This document shows, piece after piece, positions 27,197 to 36,308 of a stretch of 64,000 nucleotides of DNA. Origin of the DNA: Hyphomicrobiales bacterium. Lineage in GTDB: Bacteria > Pseudomonadota > Alphaproteobacteria > Rhizobiales > Beijerinckiaceae. Every line of letters begins with the position of its first letter. The stretch's first letter is position 1. Made by a program: the position numbers and the translations under genes. The DNA is taken from the NCBI GenBank assembly GCA_947455025.1, contig CANGLU010000003.1, positions 1 through 64,000 of the forward strand. The letters are read 5' to 3'. The notes beneath the pieces were generated by a model that worked only from the letters and a program-made list of their open reading frames with translations, was not told where the DNA came from and made no database searches.

Positions 27197-28360
27197 TTAT
27201 GCACCGCGCGGGCGAAGCATCGCACGCGAAATGATATGACGCTGAATTTCGCTGGTGCCATCCCAAATGCGCTCGACGCGCGCATCGCGCCACCAACGCT
27301 CGATTTTGAGCGATGACATTAAACCCATACCGCCATAGATCTGGATGGCTTTATCGGTGACACGCGCGAGTGTTTCTGAAGCAAAGAGTTTCGCCATCGC
27401 AAAATCGGTATCGGTGGCGGTGCCTTTGTCGAGCTTGTCGGCGGCGGCAAGCGTCAACAAATCGGATGCTTCGATCTCCGTGAGCATATCGGCCAATTGA
27501 AACGACACGCCTTGGAACTTGCCGATCACTTCGCCAAATTGCTTGCGTTGCGAGGCCCAATCGAGTGCTGATTCGAGCACGCGGCGCGAACGGCCAACGC
27601 TGGTGGCTGCAACGGTGAGGCGTGTGGCGCCCAACCATTCGCCCATCAAGTCAAAGCCTTTGTGCTCTTCGCCGAGCAGCTGGCTTTCATGCACCACGCA
27701 ATCATCAAAAAACAATTCGCACTGGTGATAGCCCTTATGCGACACGCAATGCGGCCCGCGCCGCATCGTGAAGCCGGGTGTGCCCATATCAACGAGAAAC
27801 GCGCTGATCTTTGCTTTTTTGCCTTTGGACGTTTCTTCAACACCCGTTGCCGCCATCAAGATCACGAAATCGGATTTGTCCGCATGGCTGATAAAATGCT
27901 TCGAGCCGTTGATGACATAGGTATCACCTTTTTTCTCGGCCTTTGTTTTCATCGAGCGAACATCGGAGCCTGCACCCGGCTCTGTCATCGCTAAGCAATC
28001 ATGGCGCGTGCCTTTGACGACGGGGATCAGATAACGCTCGATTTGATCGCCCTTGCAGCCTTGTAAAATATTGGACGGACGCGCGATGCACATTTGCAGG
28101 CCATAAGACGCACGGCCTAATTCGCGCTCCAACAAAGTGAGCGAGAGATTATCCAACCCGCCGCCGCCATATTGCTCCGGCATATTGGCGGCATAAAGCC
28201 CAAGCTCAATGGATTTTTTCTGGATTTCAGCGGCGAGGTCGGCCGGTACGTCATCTATTTCTTCAACCAAATCCTCATGCGGATAAAGTTCGTTTTCGAT
28301 AAAGGAACGAACCGTATCAACAAGCATATGCTGCTCTTCGGAAATCGGAAATCCACTCAT
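27197..28360 (-). CDS. Acyl-CoA dehydrogenase, candidate gamma-butyrobetainyl-CoA dehydrogenase
   Basis: 387 residues, complete. LAMTEPGAGSDVRSMKT is the FAD/substrate signature, and QIYGGMGLMSSLKIERWWRDARVERIWDGTSEIQ near the C-terminus is the second signature, with E in the final WDGTSEIQ region typical of catalytic positions in some branches (split for length: QIYGGMGL, then RIWDGTSEIQ). It overlaps the upstream thioesterase by 4 bp. In this operon it should form the double bond of crotonobetainyl-CoA and pass electrons to ETF; substrate is inferred from neighbours. Confidence 0.82.
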   Translation of the reverse strand: MSGFPISEEQHMLVDTVRSFIENELYPHEDLVEEIDDVPADLAAEIQKKSIELGLYAANMPEQYGGGGLDNLSLTLLERELGRASYGLQMCIARPSNILQGCKGDQIERYLIPVVKGTRHDCLAMTEPGAGSDVRSMKTKAEKKGDTYVINGSKHFISHADKSDFVILMAATGVEETSKGKKAKISAFLVDMGTPGFTMRRGPHCVSHKGYHQCELFFDDCVVHESQLLGEEHKGFDLMGEWLGATRLTVAATSVGRSRRVLESALDWASQRKQFGEVIGKFQGVSFQLADMLTEIEASDLLTLAAADKLDKGTATDTDFAMAKLFASETLARVTDKAIQIYGGMGLMSSLKIERWWRDARVERIWDGTSEIQRHIISRAMLRPRGA

Positions 28361-28920
28361 GATGCTGTGCTTTCTTTGCGCTTGATGCCTAAGACAGTGC
28401 CGACCGTTTTAGGCTTCGGCAGTACCGAATGGGCTTTGAGTATCGCTGACAAGCGATGAAACAGATCAGGCGGCAGCGGCGATGATTTTCCCGCGTTCAT
28501 ATCGACATGCATCAAAAGCTGTTCGCCCGTGGCCAATAATTCGCCTGTGGTGTCATCGTGTACTTCATGGAAAATATGCAGACGTTTCGCGTCGAGATCG
28601 AGTAGCGTCAGCGAAAAGGAGAGATGATCGCCTTCCGAGCATTCGCGGTAATTATGGATGCGTGTTTCAATCGTATAAAGCGATGAGCCGCTTTCACGAT
28701 ATGCCTCATCAATACCGAAAAAACGGAAAAAAGCGTCTGAGTGATCGCCCATCACAAGGAGATAAACGCTCTCGCTCATATGGCCGTTATAATCGGTCCA
28801 TTCAGGTTTCACGATGCAGGTGTGAAGCTTCAACGGCGCCGCAATTGGCGCCGTCTCGTCCCAGCCCTTGAAGGGAATGCCTTCATAGGGCGCAACAATG
28901 CGTTTAACTTCCTTTGGCAT
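28357..28920 (-). CDS. Second thioesterase of the carnitine operon
   Basis: 187 residues. After a 30-residue leader, the hot-dog domain starts at LKLHTCIVKPEWTDYNGHMS and continues to LLATGEQLLMHVDM. The DYNGHM motif is shared with the thioesterase at 20795, but the rest differs, so this is a separate enzyme rather than a recent copy. It lies five bases after the cleavage-enzyme stop and overlaps the acyl-CoA dehydrogenase start, which makes betainyl-CoA (product of the cleavage enzyme) or carnitinyl-CoA the most likely substrates. Confidence 0.75.
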   Translation of the reverse strand: MPKEVKRIVAPYEGIPFKGWDETAPIAAPLKLHTCIVKPEWTDYNGHMSESVYLLVMGDHSDAFFRFFGIDEAYRESGSSLYTIETRIHNYRECSEGDHLSFSLTLLDLDAKRLHIFHEVHDDTTGELLATGEQLLMHVDMNAGKSSPLPPDLFHRLSAILKAHSVLPKPKTVGTVLGIKRKESTAS

Positions 28921-28925
28921 CGGGT

Positions 28926-29807
28926 TTAGCGCTGCTTTGTCAGGCCAAGCTTGACGCGGGCTTCGGCAGGCGTGAGCGCACGCGCGCCCATCCGCTCGAT
29001 GATTTCTTTGGCGCGTGTAACGAGCGTGCCATTGGTGGCGTGAACGCCTTTATCGAGCCAGATATTGTCTTCCAAGCCAACGCGGACATTGCCGCCAAGC
29101 AATACGGCTTGCGCGACGAAGGCCATCTGGTTGCGGCCAATGGCGAAGCCTGCCCAATTGCACTCCGGCGGCAAATGGTTGCGCATCGCAAGCATCGCTT
29201 CGGTGGTGGCTTCCGCACCCCATGGAATGCCAAGGCAGAGCTGGAAGAGCGGTGGGTTGTCGATCAGGCCTTCGGCCATCAATTGCTTGGCGAGCCAGAT
29301 ATGGCCCAATTCAAACGCCTCGATCTCCGGCTTTACACCGGCCTTTTGAATACGCGCGGCCATATCGCGCAAGAGATCGGCGGTGGCCAAAAACGCGCCA
29401 TTGCCGAAATTGAGCGAGCCGCAATCGAGCGTGCAGATTTCCGGACGAAGCTCTTCGACATGGGCGACGCGCTCGGCGGCATCGGCGAGGTCGGAGCCTG
29501 GGCCGGGAATGCCGGGGTTTTTCGGGTCATAGGCGTAATCGCCGCCCATGCCAGCGGTGAGGTTGATGACAACATCGACGCCTGATTCGCGGATCAGCTT
29601 GACGGCCTCGCGGTAATTGGCGAGGTCGCGGCCCGCTTTGCCCGTTTCTGTGTTGCGGACGTGGAGATGGGCAATCGCTGCGCCGGCGTGGGCTGCCTCA
29701 ATGGCGGCATCCGCGATCTGGCGCGGGGTGACCGGAATGGCCGGATGCTTGCCAACCGTGTCGCCTGCGCCCGTTACCGCGCAGCTGATGATGACTTCAT
29801 TGTTCAT
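28926..29807 (-). CDS. cdhC: BKACE-family beta-keto acid cleavage enzyme, probable dehydrocarnitine cleavage enzyme
   Basis: 293 residues from the ATG at 29807, which follows GGAGGAAAA; a longer in-frame start at 29855 lacks such a site. [29 protein letters not shown] (the two zinc-binding His) and [15 protein letters not shown] are hallmarks of the family once called 3-keto-5-aminohexanoate cleavage. With acetyl-CoA the carnitine-specific members turn 3-dehydrocarnitine into betainyl-CoA and acetoacetate. It is the first gene of the six-gene minus-strand operon, and carnitine dehydrogenase is nearby. Confidence 0.82.
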   Translation of the reverse strand: MNNEVIISCAVTGAGDTVGKHPAIPVTPRQIADAAIEAAHAGAAIAHLHVRNTETGKAGRDLANYREAVKLIRESGVDVVINLTAGMGGDYAYDPKNPGIPGPGSDLADAAERVAHVEELRPEICTLDCGSLNFGNGAFLATADLLRDMAARIQKAGVKPEIEAFELGHIWLAKQLMAEGLIDNPPLFQLCLGIPWGAEATTEAMLAMRNHLPPECNWAGFAIGRNQMAFVAQAVLLGGNVRVGLEDNIWLDKGVHATNGTLVTRAKEIIERMGARALTPAEARVKLGLTKQR

Positions 29808-29959
29808 AGGGTTTTCCTCCATACATGTCGGCTGCTTTACAGATGTTGGACGCATGATACGGTCTTAATTGCGCCTGTCGATGGGCTGTCGCCGACTTTC
29901 CTGCGTCTTGAAGCGACAGGGTCGGATGTTTTGGCTGAAAATTGGAAAGGGGAAGGCGC

Positions 29960-30181
29960 ATGGAAGAGGAAATCGAACCCAAGCAAGGCCGTGACCGCCC
30001 CGTTTCGTGTGAACGCTGCGGAGCGCCGTTTACCTGTACCTTGGGCGGACCGTGCTGGTGCGGGCAGGAAGAGTTCCGTTTGCCCTTAACGACGGAGGGC
30101 GGCCCGGCCGATTGCCTATGTCCCTCCTGCCTTCGAGACTATGCCGCCGAGTTGAAGGCCAAAGGATTGGGACCGGGCTGA
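29960..30181 (+). CDS. Cysteine-rich CWC family small protein
   Basis: 73 residues; ATG at 29960 follows AAGGGGAAGG. The core CERCGAPFTC, GPCWCGQEEFRLPL and DCLCPSCL gives eight Cys arranged as in the CWC family, which probably binds zinc. Biological role is not known. It is alone on its strand, and its stop codon abuts the stop of the transporter ATPase gene at 30182 with no gap. Confidence 0.72.
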   Translation: MEEEIEPKQGRDRPVSCERCGAPFTCTLGGPCWCGQEEFRLPLTTEGGPADCLCPSCLRDYAAELKAKGLGPG

Positions 30182-31369
30182 TTAACCCTGCTTCTGCCTC
30201 AGCAAGCCGCCATAAATATCCGCATCGGTGCATAGGCCGATCAGCCGCCCCTCGCTATCAATAATCCCGAGTGCATGACCGCTTTGCTGGCGAAGCGCGA
30301 TGGCCGTTTTAAGGCTGATATCGGCGGGAGCCAAGACAATGCCAACACCCGCGGCGCGATCTGGGATTAGCCCATCGGTGCCGCATGGAATAAGGCGATG
30401 CGGTGCGCCATTGAGTTGGGCGGCGAAGGGAAAACCAGCCTCATCGATGGAAATGGTGGAATGCTTTTGATCGTCGAAATATACATGGCCTTGCTCGCGC
30501 AAGCAGGCTGCAAGTGGTTGCATAATCGAGCCCGCTTTGAGCACGTTGAGCGGGTTCATATGGGCAACAAATTCGGCTACATAGGCGTTGGCGGGCTTGA
30601 GGATAATCTCTTCCGGCGTGCCCCATTGCACAATCCGCCCGCCTTCCATAATCGCGATGCGGTTGCCGATTTTCATCGCCTCATCGAGATCATGGCTAAC
30701 AAAGAGAATCGTCTTCTTCAAATTCTTTTGCAGCGAGAGTAGCTCGTCCTGCAATTTGGTGCGGATCAGCGGATCAAGCGCGGAGAAGGGCTCATCCATT
30801 AAAAGCAAAGACGCATCGGTCGCAAAAGCGCGTGCAAGGCCTACGCGTTGTTGCATGCCGCCCGATAATTCATGGCCATATTTATTGGCCCATTGATCGA
30901 GCTGAACCATTTTCAGCTTCTCATCAACGATACGGTCGCGCTCGGCCTTCGGTGTGCCACGCAGCTCGAGGCCTAAGCCGACATTGTCGCGCACCGTGCG
31001 CCAGGGCAACAGCGCAAATTGCTGGAATACCATCGCAACGCTCTTGGTCCGGACCGCACGAAGCGTTTCCGCATCAATGGTGGCAATATCGACCATCGCG
31101 TCTTGGTGGCGCAATAAGACCTTACCGCGCGATACGGGGTTTAAGCCATTGGCCGCGCGCAACAAGGTGGATTTGCCGGAGCCCGACAGGCCCATCAACA
31201 CGCATATCTCGCCTTCTTCGACGGTGAGCGAAGCACCCGCAACGCCAATGACCGCATTGGTGGCTTTTAAAATCTCGTCGCGCGTTTCGCCTTTATCCAA
31301 ACGTTGGATGGCTTCCTTGCGAGCGCTGCCGAAGACGATGTCGACATGGTCGAAAACAAGATGGCTCAT
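30182..31369 (-). CDS. proV: Glycine betaine/proline ABC transporter ATP-binding protein
   Basis: 395 residues. Walker A is GLSGSGKSTLLRAANGL, the signature is ELSGGMQQRVGLARA and Walker B is LLLMDEPFSALDP. The long C-terminal part (from about 285) holds CBS-type sequence (HALGIIDSEGRLIGLCTDADIYG) found in osmosensitive ProV/OpuAA. It powers uptake of glycine betaine and relatives such as carnitine. It overlaps the permease gene by 4 bp. Confidence 0.9.
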   Translation of the reverse strand: MSHLVFDHVDIVFGSARKEAIQRLDKGETRDEILKATNAVIGVAGASLTVEEGEICVLMGLSGSGKSTLLRAANGLNPVSRGKVLLRHQDAMVDIATIDAETLRAVRTKSVAMVFQQFALLPWRTVRDNVGLGLELRGTPKAERDRIVDEKLKMVQLDQWANKYGHELSGGMQQRVGLARAFATDASLLLMDEPFSALDPLIRTKLQDELLSLQKNLKKTILFVSHDLDEAMKIGNRIAIMEGGRIVQWGTPEEIILKPANAYVAEFVAHMNPLNVLKAGSIMQPLAACLREQGHVYFDDQKHSTISIDEAGFPFAAQLNGAPHRLIPCGTDGLIPDRAAGVGIVLAPADISLKTAIALRQQSGHALGIIDSEGRLIGLCTDADIYGGLLRQKQG

Positions 31370-32223
31370 GATGCTTTGCTGACCTGTCTACGCTCTGGCA
31401 ATTTGCACACGCGGTCCAGAATGATCGCTAAAATGACGATCGCGAGACCTGCTTCAAATCCCATGCCGATATTGACGGAATTAAGCGCACGTACCACGGG
31501 CTTGCCCAAGCCACCCGCACCCACTAACGCCGCGATGACGACCATCGATAACGACAGCATGATGCATTGGGTGATGCCGGCCATGATCGTTGGAAGCGCC
31601 GAAGGGAGTTCGATTTTCCAAAGCAATTGAGACTTGGTTGCGCCAAAGGCTTCGCCCGCCTCAATCAAGTGTTTGGGCACGGCTGAGATTCCGAGATGGG
31701 TCAAGCGGATCGGTGCCGGAATGGCAAAAATAACGGTTGAGATCAGGCCAGGCACAACGCCGAGGCCGAATAAAATCAAGGTTGGAATAAGATACACGAA
31801 GGTCGGGATCGTCTGCATCAAATCAAGGATGGGACGAAGCACGGTAAACAGCCAAGGCCTATGGGCGGCAGCAATGCCAATCGGCACACCAATGACGACT
31901 GAAACCAGCGTTGCTGATACAACAAGAGACAGTGTTTCCATTGTCGCGGCCCAATAGCCGAGATTGGCGATCAGCAGAAGAGCAAGGGCGCTGCCGATGC
32001 TTAAAACGAGTGAGCGATGAAGCCAATAAACGGCGGCGGCGAAGACGATGATAAAGGCCAGCGCGGGGATCGCTTGTAAGAGCTCGGTGACACTATCAAT
32101 GCTGGAGCCAATCACGGTCGAGACGGCGTCGAAAAAATCGGCACCTTGATCCGTCAGCGAAGAGACAAAGGCCTCAATCCACGTTCCGAGCGGTAGTTTA
32201 TGTGTGGTGATCCACTCGTTCAT
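31366..32223 (-). CDS. proW: Glycine betaine/proline ABC transporter permease
   Basis: 285 residues with about six or seven membrane segments. The ABC-permease EAA loop is at SAVPKHLIEAGEAFGATKSQ. One permease gene implies a homodimer, as in ProW. It is coupled to the ATPase by a 4-bp overlap and separated from the binding protein gene by a 172-bp gap that contains palindromic repeat copy C, which could reduce read-through so that more binding protein than permease is made. Confidence 0.9.
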   Translation of the reverse strand: MNEWITTHKLPLGTWIEAFVSSLTDQGADFFDAVSTVIGSSIDSVTELLQAIPALAFIIVFAAAVYWLHRSLVLSIGSALALLLIANLGYWAATMETLSLVVSATLVSVVIGVPIGIAAAHRPWLFTVLRPILDLMQTIPTFVYLIPTLILFGLGVVPGLISTVIFAIPAPIRLTHLGISAVPKHLIEAGEAFGATKSQLLWKIELPSALPTIMAGITQCIMLSLSMVVIAALVGAGGLGKPVVRALNSVNIGMGFEAGLAIVILAIILDRVCKLPERRQVSKAS

Positions 32224-32268
32224 AGGGGGCCTTTTGCGAAGATGAGGCGGTTAGAGGTTTACCGGCAT

Positions 32269-32388
32269 CGTCATTGCGAACGAAAGTGAAGTAACCCAGT
32301 TGATGGTGCAGAAAAAGGGCTTAACGGTAACGTTGCACCCATTTAAAGACCATCAACTGGTTTGCTTCGCTTTCGCTCGCAATGACGG
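32269..32388. repeat. Palindromic intergenic repeat, copy C
   Basis: Left arm CGTCATTGCGAACGAAAGTG and AACCCAGTTGATGGTGCA; right arm CATCAACTGGTTTGCTTCGC and CTCGCAATGACGG. It lies between proX and proW inside the operon and is the third copy of the element at 13192 and 15764. Confidence 0.8.
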
Positions 32389-32395
32389 TCGTGTT

Positions 32396-33343
32396 TTACA
32401 GTCCCAACGAAGCCTTAACAGCTGCCAAGCCAGGCTTGCCGTCCAAGGTTGTCACGCCTTCAAGCCATTTATCGAGCGTTTGTGGGTGTGCCTTCAACCA
32501 TGCAACCGCTGCCTTGTCGGCTTCTTGCTTGTCAAACAAGATGGAACCCATGATTTCATTTTCCATGGTCAGCGTGAAGGTGAGGTTCTTCAACAGAGTG
32601 CCAACATTTGGGCAGTCCTTGGAATAGCCAGCGCGGGTGTTGGTGTAGATCGTGGCGCCGCCGAGGTTTGGTCCGAAAATATCATCGCCGCCTTCGAGAT
32701 ATTTCATCTTGAATTTGGTGTTCATCGGATGCGGTTCCCAACCTAGGAAGACGAGATCTTCGTTTTTCTTGGTAGCACGCTCAACTTCTGCGAGCATTCC
32801 CTGTTCGCTCGACTCGACAAGCTCGAAGCTCTTTAGCTCAAACTTATTGTCCTTGATCATGTCGAGGATGAGGCGATTGCCGTCATTGCCTGGCTCGATG
32901 CCATAGAGTTTTCCCTGCAGCTTATCTTTGAACTTGGCGATATCGGCGAAGGTCTTGAGGCCGGCATCATAGGTGTAATCTGGAACGGCGAGGGTGTATT
33001 TTGCACCTTCAAGATTGACGCCAACCACTTCGATTTGCTTCTTGTCGAGGTAAGGCTTGCGGTCCGCCTCCATCGTCGGCATCCAATTGCCGAGGAAAAC
33101 GTCGATTTTTTTGTTCTTCATCGAGGTGAAGGTAACAGGAACCGAAAGCACTTCGGTCTTTGGGGTGTAGCCCAAGCCTTTTAAAACTTCGGAGGTTGCA
33201 GCCGTTGTGGCGGTAATGTCGGTCCAGCCAACATCCGAGAAACGGACGGTCTTGCACGAACCTGCATCTTTAGCGATGGCGACGCCCGATCCTAGGGCGA
33301 TCAGGGCGGCAACCGAAAGGGCTGATTTGAAAATTGTTTTCAT
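32396..33343 (-). CDS. proX: Glycine betaine-type ABC transporter substrate-binding protein
   Basis: 315 residues. A signal peptide (KSALSVAALIALGSGVAIA, cleavage after about residue 24) sends it to the periplasm. VRFSDVGWTDITATTA is typical of choline/betaine-binding ProX/OpuAC-like proteins, in which Trp and Tyr residues cage the quaternary ammonium. GGGAGAA precedes the ATG. It is the first gene of the transporter operon and is divergent from the choline-dehydrogenase-like gene, with a 254-bp shared upstream region. Confidence 0.88.
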   Translation of the reverse strand: MKTIFKSALSVAALIALGSGVAIAKDAGSCKTVRFSDVGWTDITATTAATSEVLKGLGYTPKTEVLSVPVTFTSMKNKKIDVFLGNWMPTMEADRKPYLDKKQIEVVGVNLEGAKYTLAVPDYTYDAGLKTFADIAKFKDKLQGKLYGIEPGNDGNRLILDMIKDNKFELKSFELVESSEQGMLAEVERATKKNEDLVFLGWEPHPMNTKFKMKYLEGGDDIFGPNLGGATIYTNTRAGYSKDCPNVGTLLKNLTFTLTMENEIMGSILFDKQEADKAAVAWLKAHPQTLDKWLEGVTTLDGKPGLAAVKASLGL

Positions 33344-33597
33344 AAAGTTCTCCCAACTGTTTTCAAATGATTACGACGGGCGGGTAGTTCCCGCTTCGCC
33401 GGTGGCGACTGAAAAGCAAATCGCCGCGGCAAATTTGGACTTTCCTTAACCTATCAAACAGTCTCACCACCGTTTTGTCACCCACTTTGTTGATGCCGAC
33501 GTATAAGGCTAAAATCGTGTCGGGTTTTGGCATGGCGTTCGGGTTGGGGGGTGGCTTTCTCCAACAATTGTTTTTAATGCGTCGGGGATAGGCTGCG

Positions 33598-35259
33598 ATG
33601 GCCATGGATGGCTTTGATTATGTGATTATCGGTGCGGGCTCTGCAGGATGCGTTTTGGCGAACCGGCTCTCGGAAGACGGTAAGCATACCGTGCTGGTTC
33701 TTGAGGCAGGCGGCGGCGATAGCTCGGTCTTTATTCAAATGCCAACGGCGCTTTCGATTCCCATGGGCATGGACAAGTATAATTGGGGCTATCACACCGA
33801 GCCGGAGCCGCATATGGACGGCCGACGCATGGATTTGCCCCGCGGTAAGGTGATCGGCGGGGGGTCTTCGATCAATGGCATGGTCTATATCCGTGGAAAT
33901 GCCATGGATTATGAAGGTTGGGAGGCACAAGGCGCCAAAGGGTGGGGATATCGCAACGTGTTGCCCTATTTCCGTAAAGCGGAGACGCGCGCCGAAGGCG
34001 GCGATGCGTGGCGTGGCAATGAGGGACCTTTGCACACCAGCTATGGGCCTATGAAAAACCCGCTTTATTCGGTTTTTGTGGAAGCGGCAACCCAAGCGGG
34101 CTATGCGGCAACCGAAGACGTCAATGGGTTCCGCCAAGAGGGGTTTGGTCGAATGGACCGGACCATCCATCGAGGCAAAAGGTGGAGCGCGGCGAGCGCC
34201 TATTTAAAGCCTGCGATGGATCGGAAAAATCTGGTCGTTCGCACCGGCGTTCACGTGACGAAACTCGATTTCGAAGGCAATCGGGCTGTTGCGGTGCGTT
34301 ATCTCAAAGGCACCAAAGAGACGATTGTTCAAGCCCGGCGCGAGATTATTTTGGCTGGCGGATCGATTAATTCGCCGCAGCTTTTGAAACTATCCGGTGT
34401 TGGTCCGGTCGACGAATTGAAAGCGCATGGTATTGAGCCGGTGCATCATTTGGCGGGCGTTGGCGAGAATTTGCAGGATCATTTGGAATTCTATTTCCAG
34501 CAGGCTTGTACGCAGCCGATTACGTTGTTCTCGCATATGAATCCGATCGGGAAGGCGCTCATCGGGATCCAGTGGTTTCTTTTTAAAAATGGTTTGGGTG
34601 CGACCAATCATTTCGAAAGCTGCGGCTTTATTCGCTCCCGTCAGGGCGTGCCTTATGCCGATATTCAATATCACTTTTTGCCGGCTGCGGTCGCCTATGA
34701 TGGTAGCGTTAAGGCGGAGGCCCATGGGTTCCAAGCGCATGTCGGGCCTATGCGGTCAAAAAGCCGAGGGTGGGTGCGGTTGGCCTCGGCCAACCCGCTC
34801 GAAAAGCCCAAAGTCCTCTTTAATTATATGAGCCATGAGGATGACCGGATTGAAATGCGTGCCTGTGTGCGGCTGACCCGTGAAATATTCGGTCAGCATG
34901 CCTTCGATGCTTATCGGGGTGAGGAATTGCAGCCGGGGAAAGATATTGTATCGGACGAGGCTATCGATGCCTTTGTTCGGCAAAAGGCAGAGAGCGCCTA
35001 TCACCCCTGCGGTACCTGCAAAATGGGCGATCCCGCCGATCCGATGGCCGTTGTTGATCCTGAAACGCGGGTGATCGGGCTTGAGGGGCTTAGAGTGGTT
35101 GATACCTCCATCATGCCGCAGGTCACGACCGGAAATCTCAACGCGCCCGCCATCATGATCGGTGAAAAGGCGTCCGACCTTATCTTAGGGCGCGAGCCTT
35201 TGCCCGCATCCAATGCGCCTTATTTTATGGCGCCCGATTGGCAAAGCCGGCAACGTTAA
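33598..35259 (+). CDS. betA: GMC-family choline dehydrogenase-like flavoprotein
   Basis: 553 residues. FAD motif [19 protein letters not shown] at residues 9-27, GMC signature 1 around [19 protein letters not shown], signature 2 [17 protein letters not shown], and the C-terminal [11 protein letters not shown] with the active-site His. BetA-type enzymes oxidise choline to betaine aldehyde at the membrane. No betaine aldehyde dehydrogenase gene is present here, so either BetA does both steps or the substrate is another alcohol. The in-frame ATG at 33604 is an alternative start. Confidence 0.82.
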   Translation: MAMDGFDYVIIGAGSAGCVLANRLSEDGKHTVLVLEAGGGDSSVFIQMPTALSIPMGMDKYNWGYHTEPEPHMDGRRMDLPRGKVIGGGSSINGMVYIRGNAMDYEGWEAQGAKGWGYRNVLPYFRKAETRAEGGDAWRGNEGPLHTSYGPMKNPLYSVFVEAATQAGYAATEDVNGFRQEGFGRMDRTIHRGKRWSAASAYLKPAMDRKNLVVRTGVHVTKLDFEGNRAVAVRYLKGTKETIVQARREIILAGGSINSPQLLKLSGVGPVDELKAHGIEPVHHLAGVGENLQDHLEFYFQQACTQPITLFSHMNPIGKALIGIQWFLFKNGLGATNHFESCGFIRSRQGVPYADIQYHFLPAAVAYDGSVKAEAHGFQAHVGPMRSKSRGWVRLASANPLEKPKVLFNYMSHEDDRIEMRACVRLTREIFGQHAFDAYRGEELQPGKDIVSDEAIDAFVRQKAESAYHPCGTCKMGDPADPMAVVDPETRVIGLEGLRVVDTSIMPQVTTGNLNAPAIMIGEKASDLILGREPLPASNAPYFMAPDWQSRQR

Positions 35260-35402
35260 GAATAATAAGCAGGATTTTTCTAGTTTAGAATAGCTATAAA
35301 ATACTGATAAATAACGATTTTTCTTTTAAAATGCAATAATCGATGCTATCTATCCCATAGGCAGCGCCGCCTTGAACGGCGTGATGCGAAAAGGAATTAG
35401 AT

Positions 35403-36218
35403 ATGCTGATTTTGGCAAACTGGGGCGTTTTCGCCCAGTCGGCGTCGATTATTTTGCGCGAGGGCTTGGAAGTTGTTCTCGTGCTCGCGGCCCTTGTGGC
35501 CTATGTCCGGAAATCTGATGCCGGTACTAAGTTATGGGCTGTTTATGCAGGGGCGGGAGCGGGTATTTTAGCCAGCATCGCGGTTGCGGTTTTGGTCGAA
35601 TTGTTTTTTGACGGCCATCAAAATCCACTCGTTGAAGGCGGTATCTTTCTCGTTGCAGCGGCATTGATGATTTATTTGAGCGGTTGGCTATTCGTTCGCC
35701 AAGATCCCCGCGCATGGCAGGCTTATTTGAAAGGCCATGCAGAGCAGGCTTTACAAGCCGATAACCAGCTTCTTGCCATTAGCCTTCTGGCAGGGCTTTC
35801 GGTGCTTCGCGAGGGCGCTGAATCCATTCTTTTCGTTCACACTTTGGCGGTGACGGAGGGGTGGTCTGTTTCGCTTTTTGCGGGTCTCGCCACAGCGTTT
35901 GCGGTCATGCTGGGCTTGTTCGTGATCATGCAGATCGTTTCGATCCGCCTGCCGCTTCGTCCACTTTTTATCGGGACATCGGCGCTTTTGTTGATCATGG
36001 CGCTTAAATTCATTGGCAGCGGCTTGATGGAGCTGCAGGAAAACCATCTCTTGCCGGATACGGATATCGCTATTCTTCCTTCCTGGTGGGAGGCCATCGG
36101 GCTTAACCCGACATGGGAGGCGCTGATCCTGCAAGGGTTCGTCTTGGCCGGCGTTATTGGTACTTTTGTTGTTATGCACTTGCGTTCCGCCAGGCTGTCC
36201 CCAGTTTCAGGTCGCTGA
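35403..36218 (+). CDS. FTR1-family iron permease
   Basis: 271 residues with about seven membrane segments. Two REGxE motifs, ILREGLEVV at 17-25 and VLREGAESI near 138-146, are the iron-translocating elements of the Ftr1/EfeU family. No EfeO or EfeB partner follows. The 143-bp AT-rich upstream region probably holds its promoter; I find no convincing Fur or Irr box. Link to the betaine genes is unclear; the Fe-S and flavin enzymes nearby need iron, but this could be coincidence. Confidence 0.85.
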   Translation: MLILANWGVFAQSASIILREGLEVVLVLAALVAYVRKSDAGTKLWAVYAGAGAGILASIAVAVLVELFFDGHQNPLVEGGIFLVAAALMIYLSGWLFVRQDPRAWQAYLKGHAEQALQADNQLLAISLLAGLSVLREGAESILFVHTLAVTEGWSVSLFAGLATAFAVMLGLFVIMQIVSIRLPLRPLFIGTSALLLIMALKFIGSGLMELQENHLLPDTDIAILPSWWEAIGLNPTWEALILQGFVLAGVIGTFVVMHLRSARLSPVSGR

Positions 36219-36254
36219 TCGGCCCGAATTGGTCGTATGAGGCTTTGCATTACG

Positions 36255-36300
36255 CTCCCATCTGGGATTAACTCGTCCAAAAGACGGTTTCAGATGGGAG
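36255..36300 (+). promoter_or_regulatory. Stable 5'-UTR hairpin that covers the ribosome-binding site of the 36309 gene
   Basis: CTCCCATCTG (36255-36264) pairs perfectly with CAGATGGGAG (36291-36300). Inside, AAC-CGTC and GACG-GTT pair again around CAAAA. The last bases, GGGAG, are the probable Shine-Dalgarno of the MttB-family gene at 36309, so the folded form would hide it. No T-tract follows, so it is not a classic terminator. Confidence 0.6.
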
Positions 36301-36308
36301 TAACAGCT

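Noticed and set aside
35260-35402. Fur/Irr box upstream of the iron permease gene
   Set aside because: TTTAGAATAGCTATAAAA is only loosely palindromic and does not meet the known consensus well enough.
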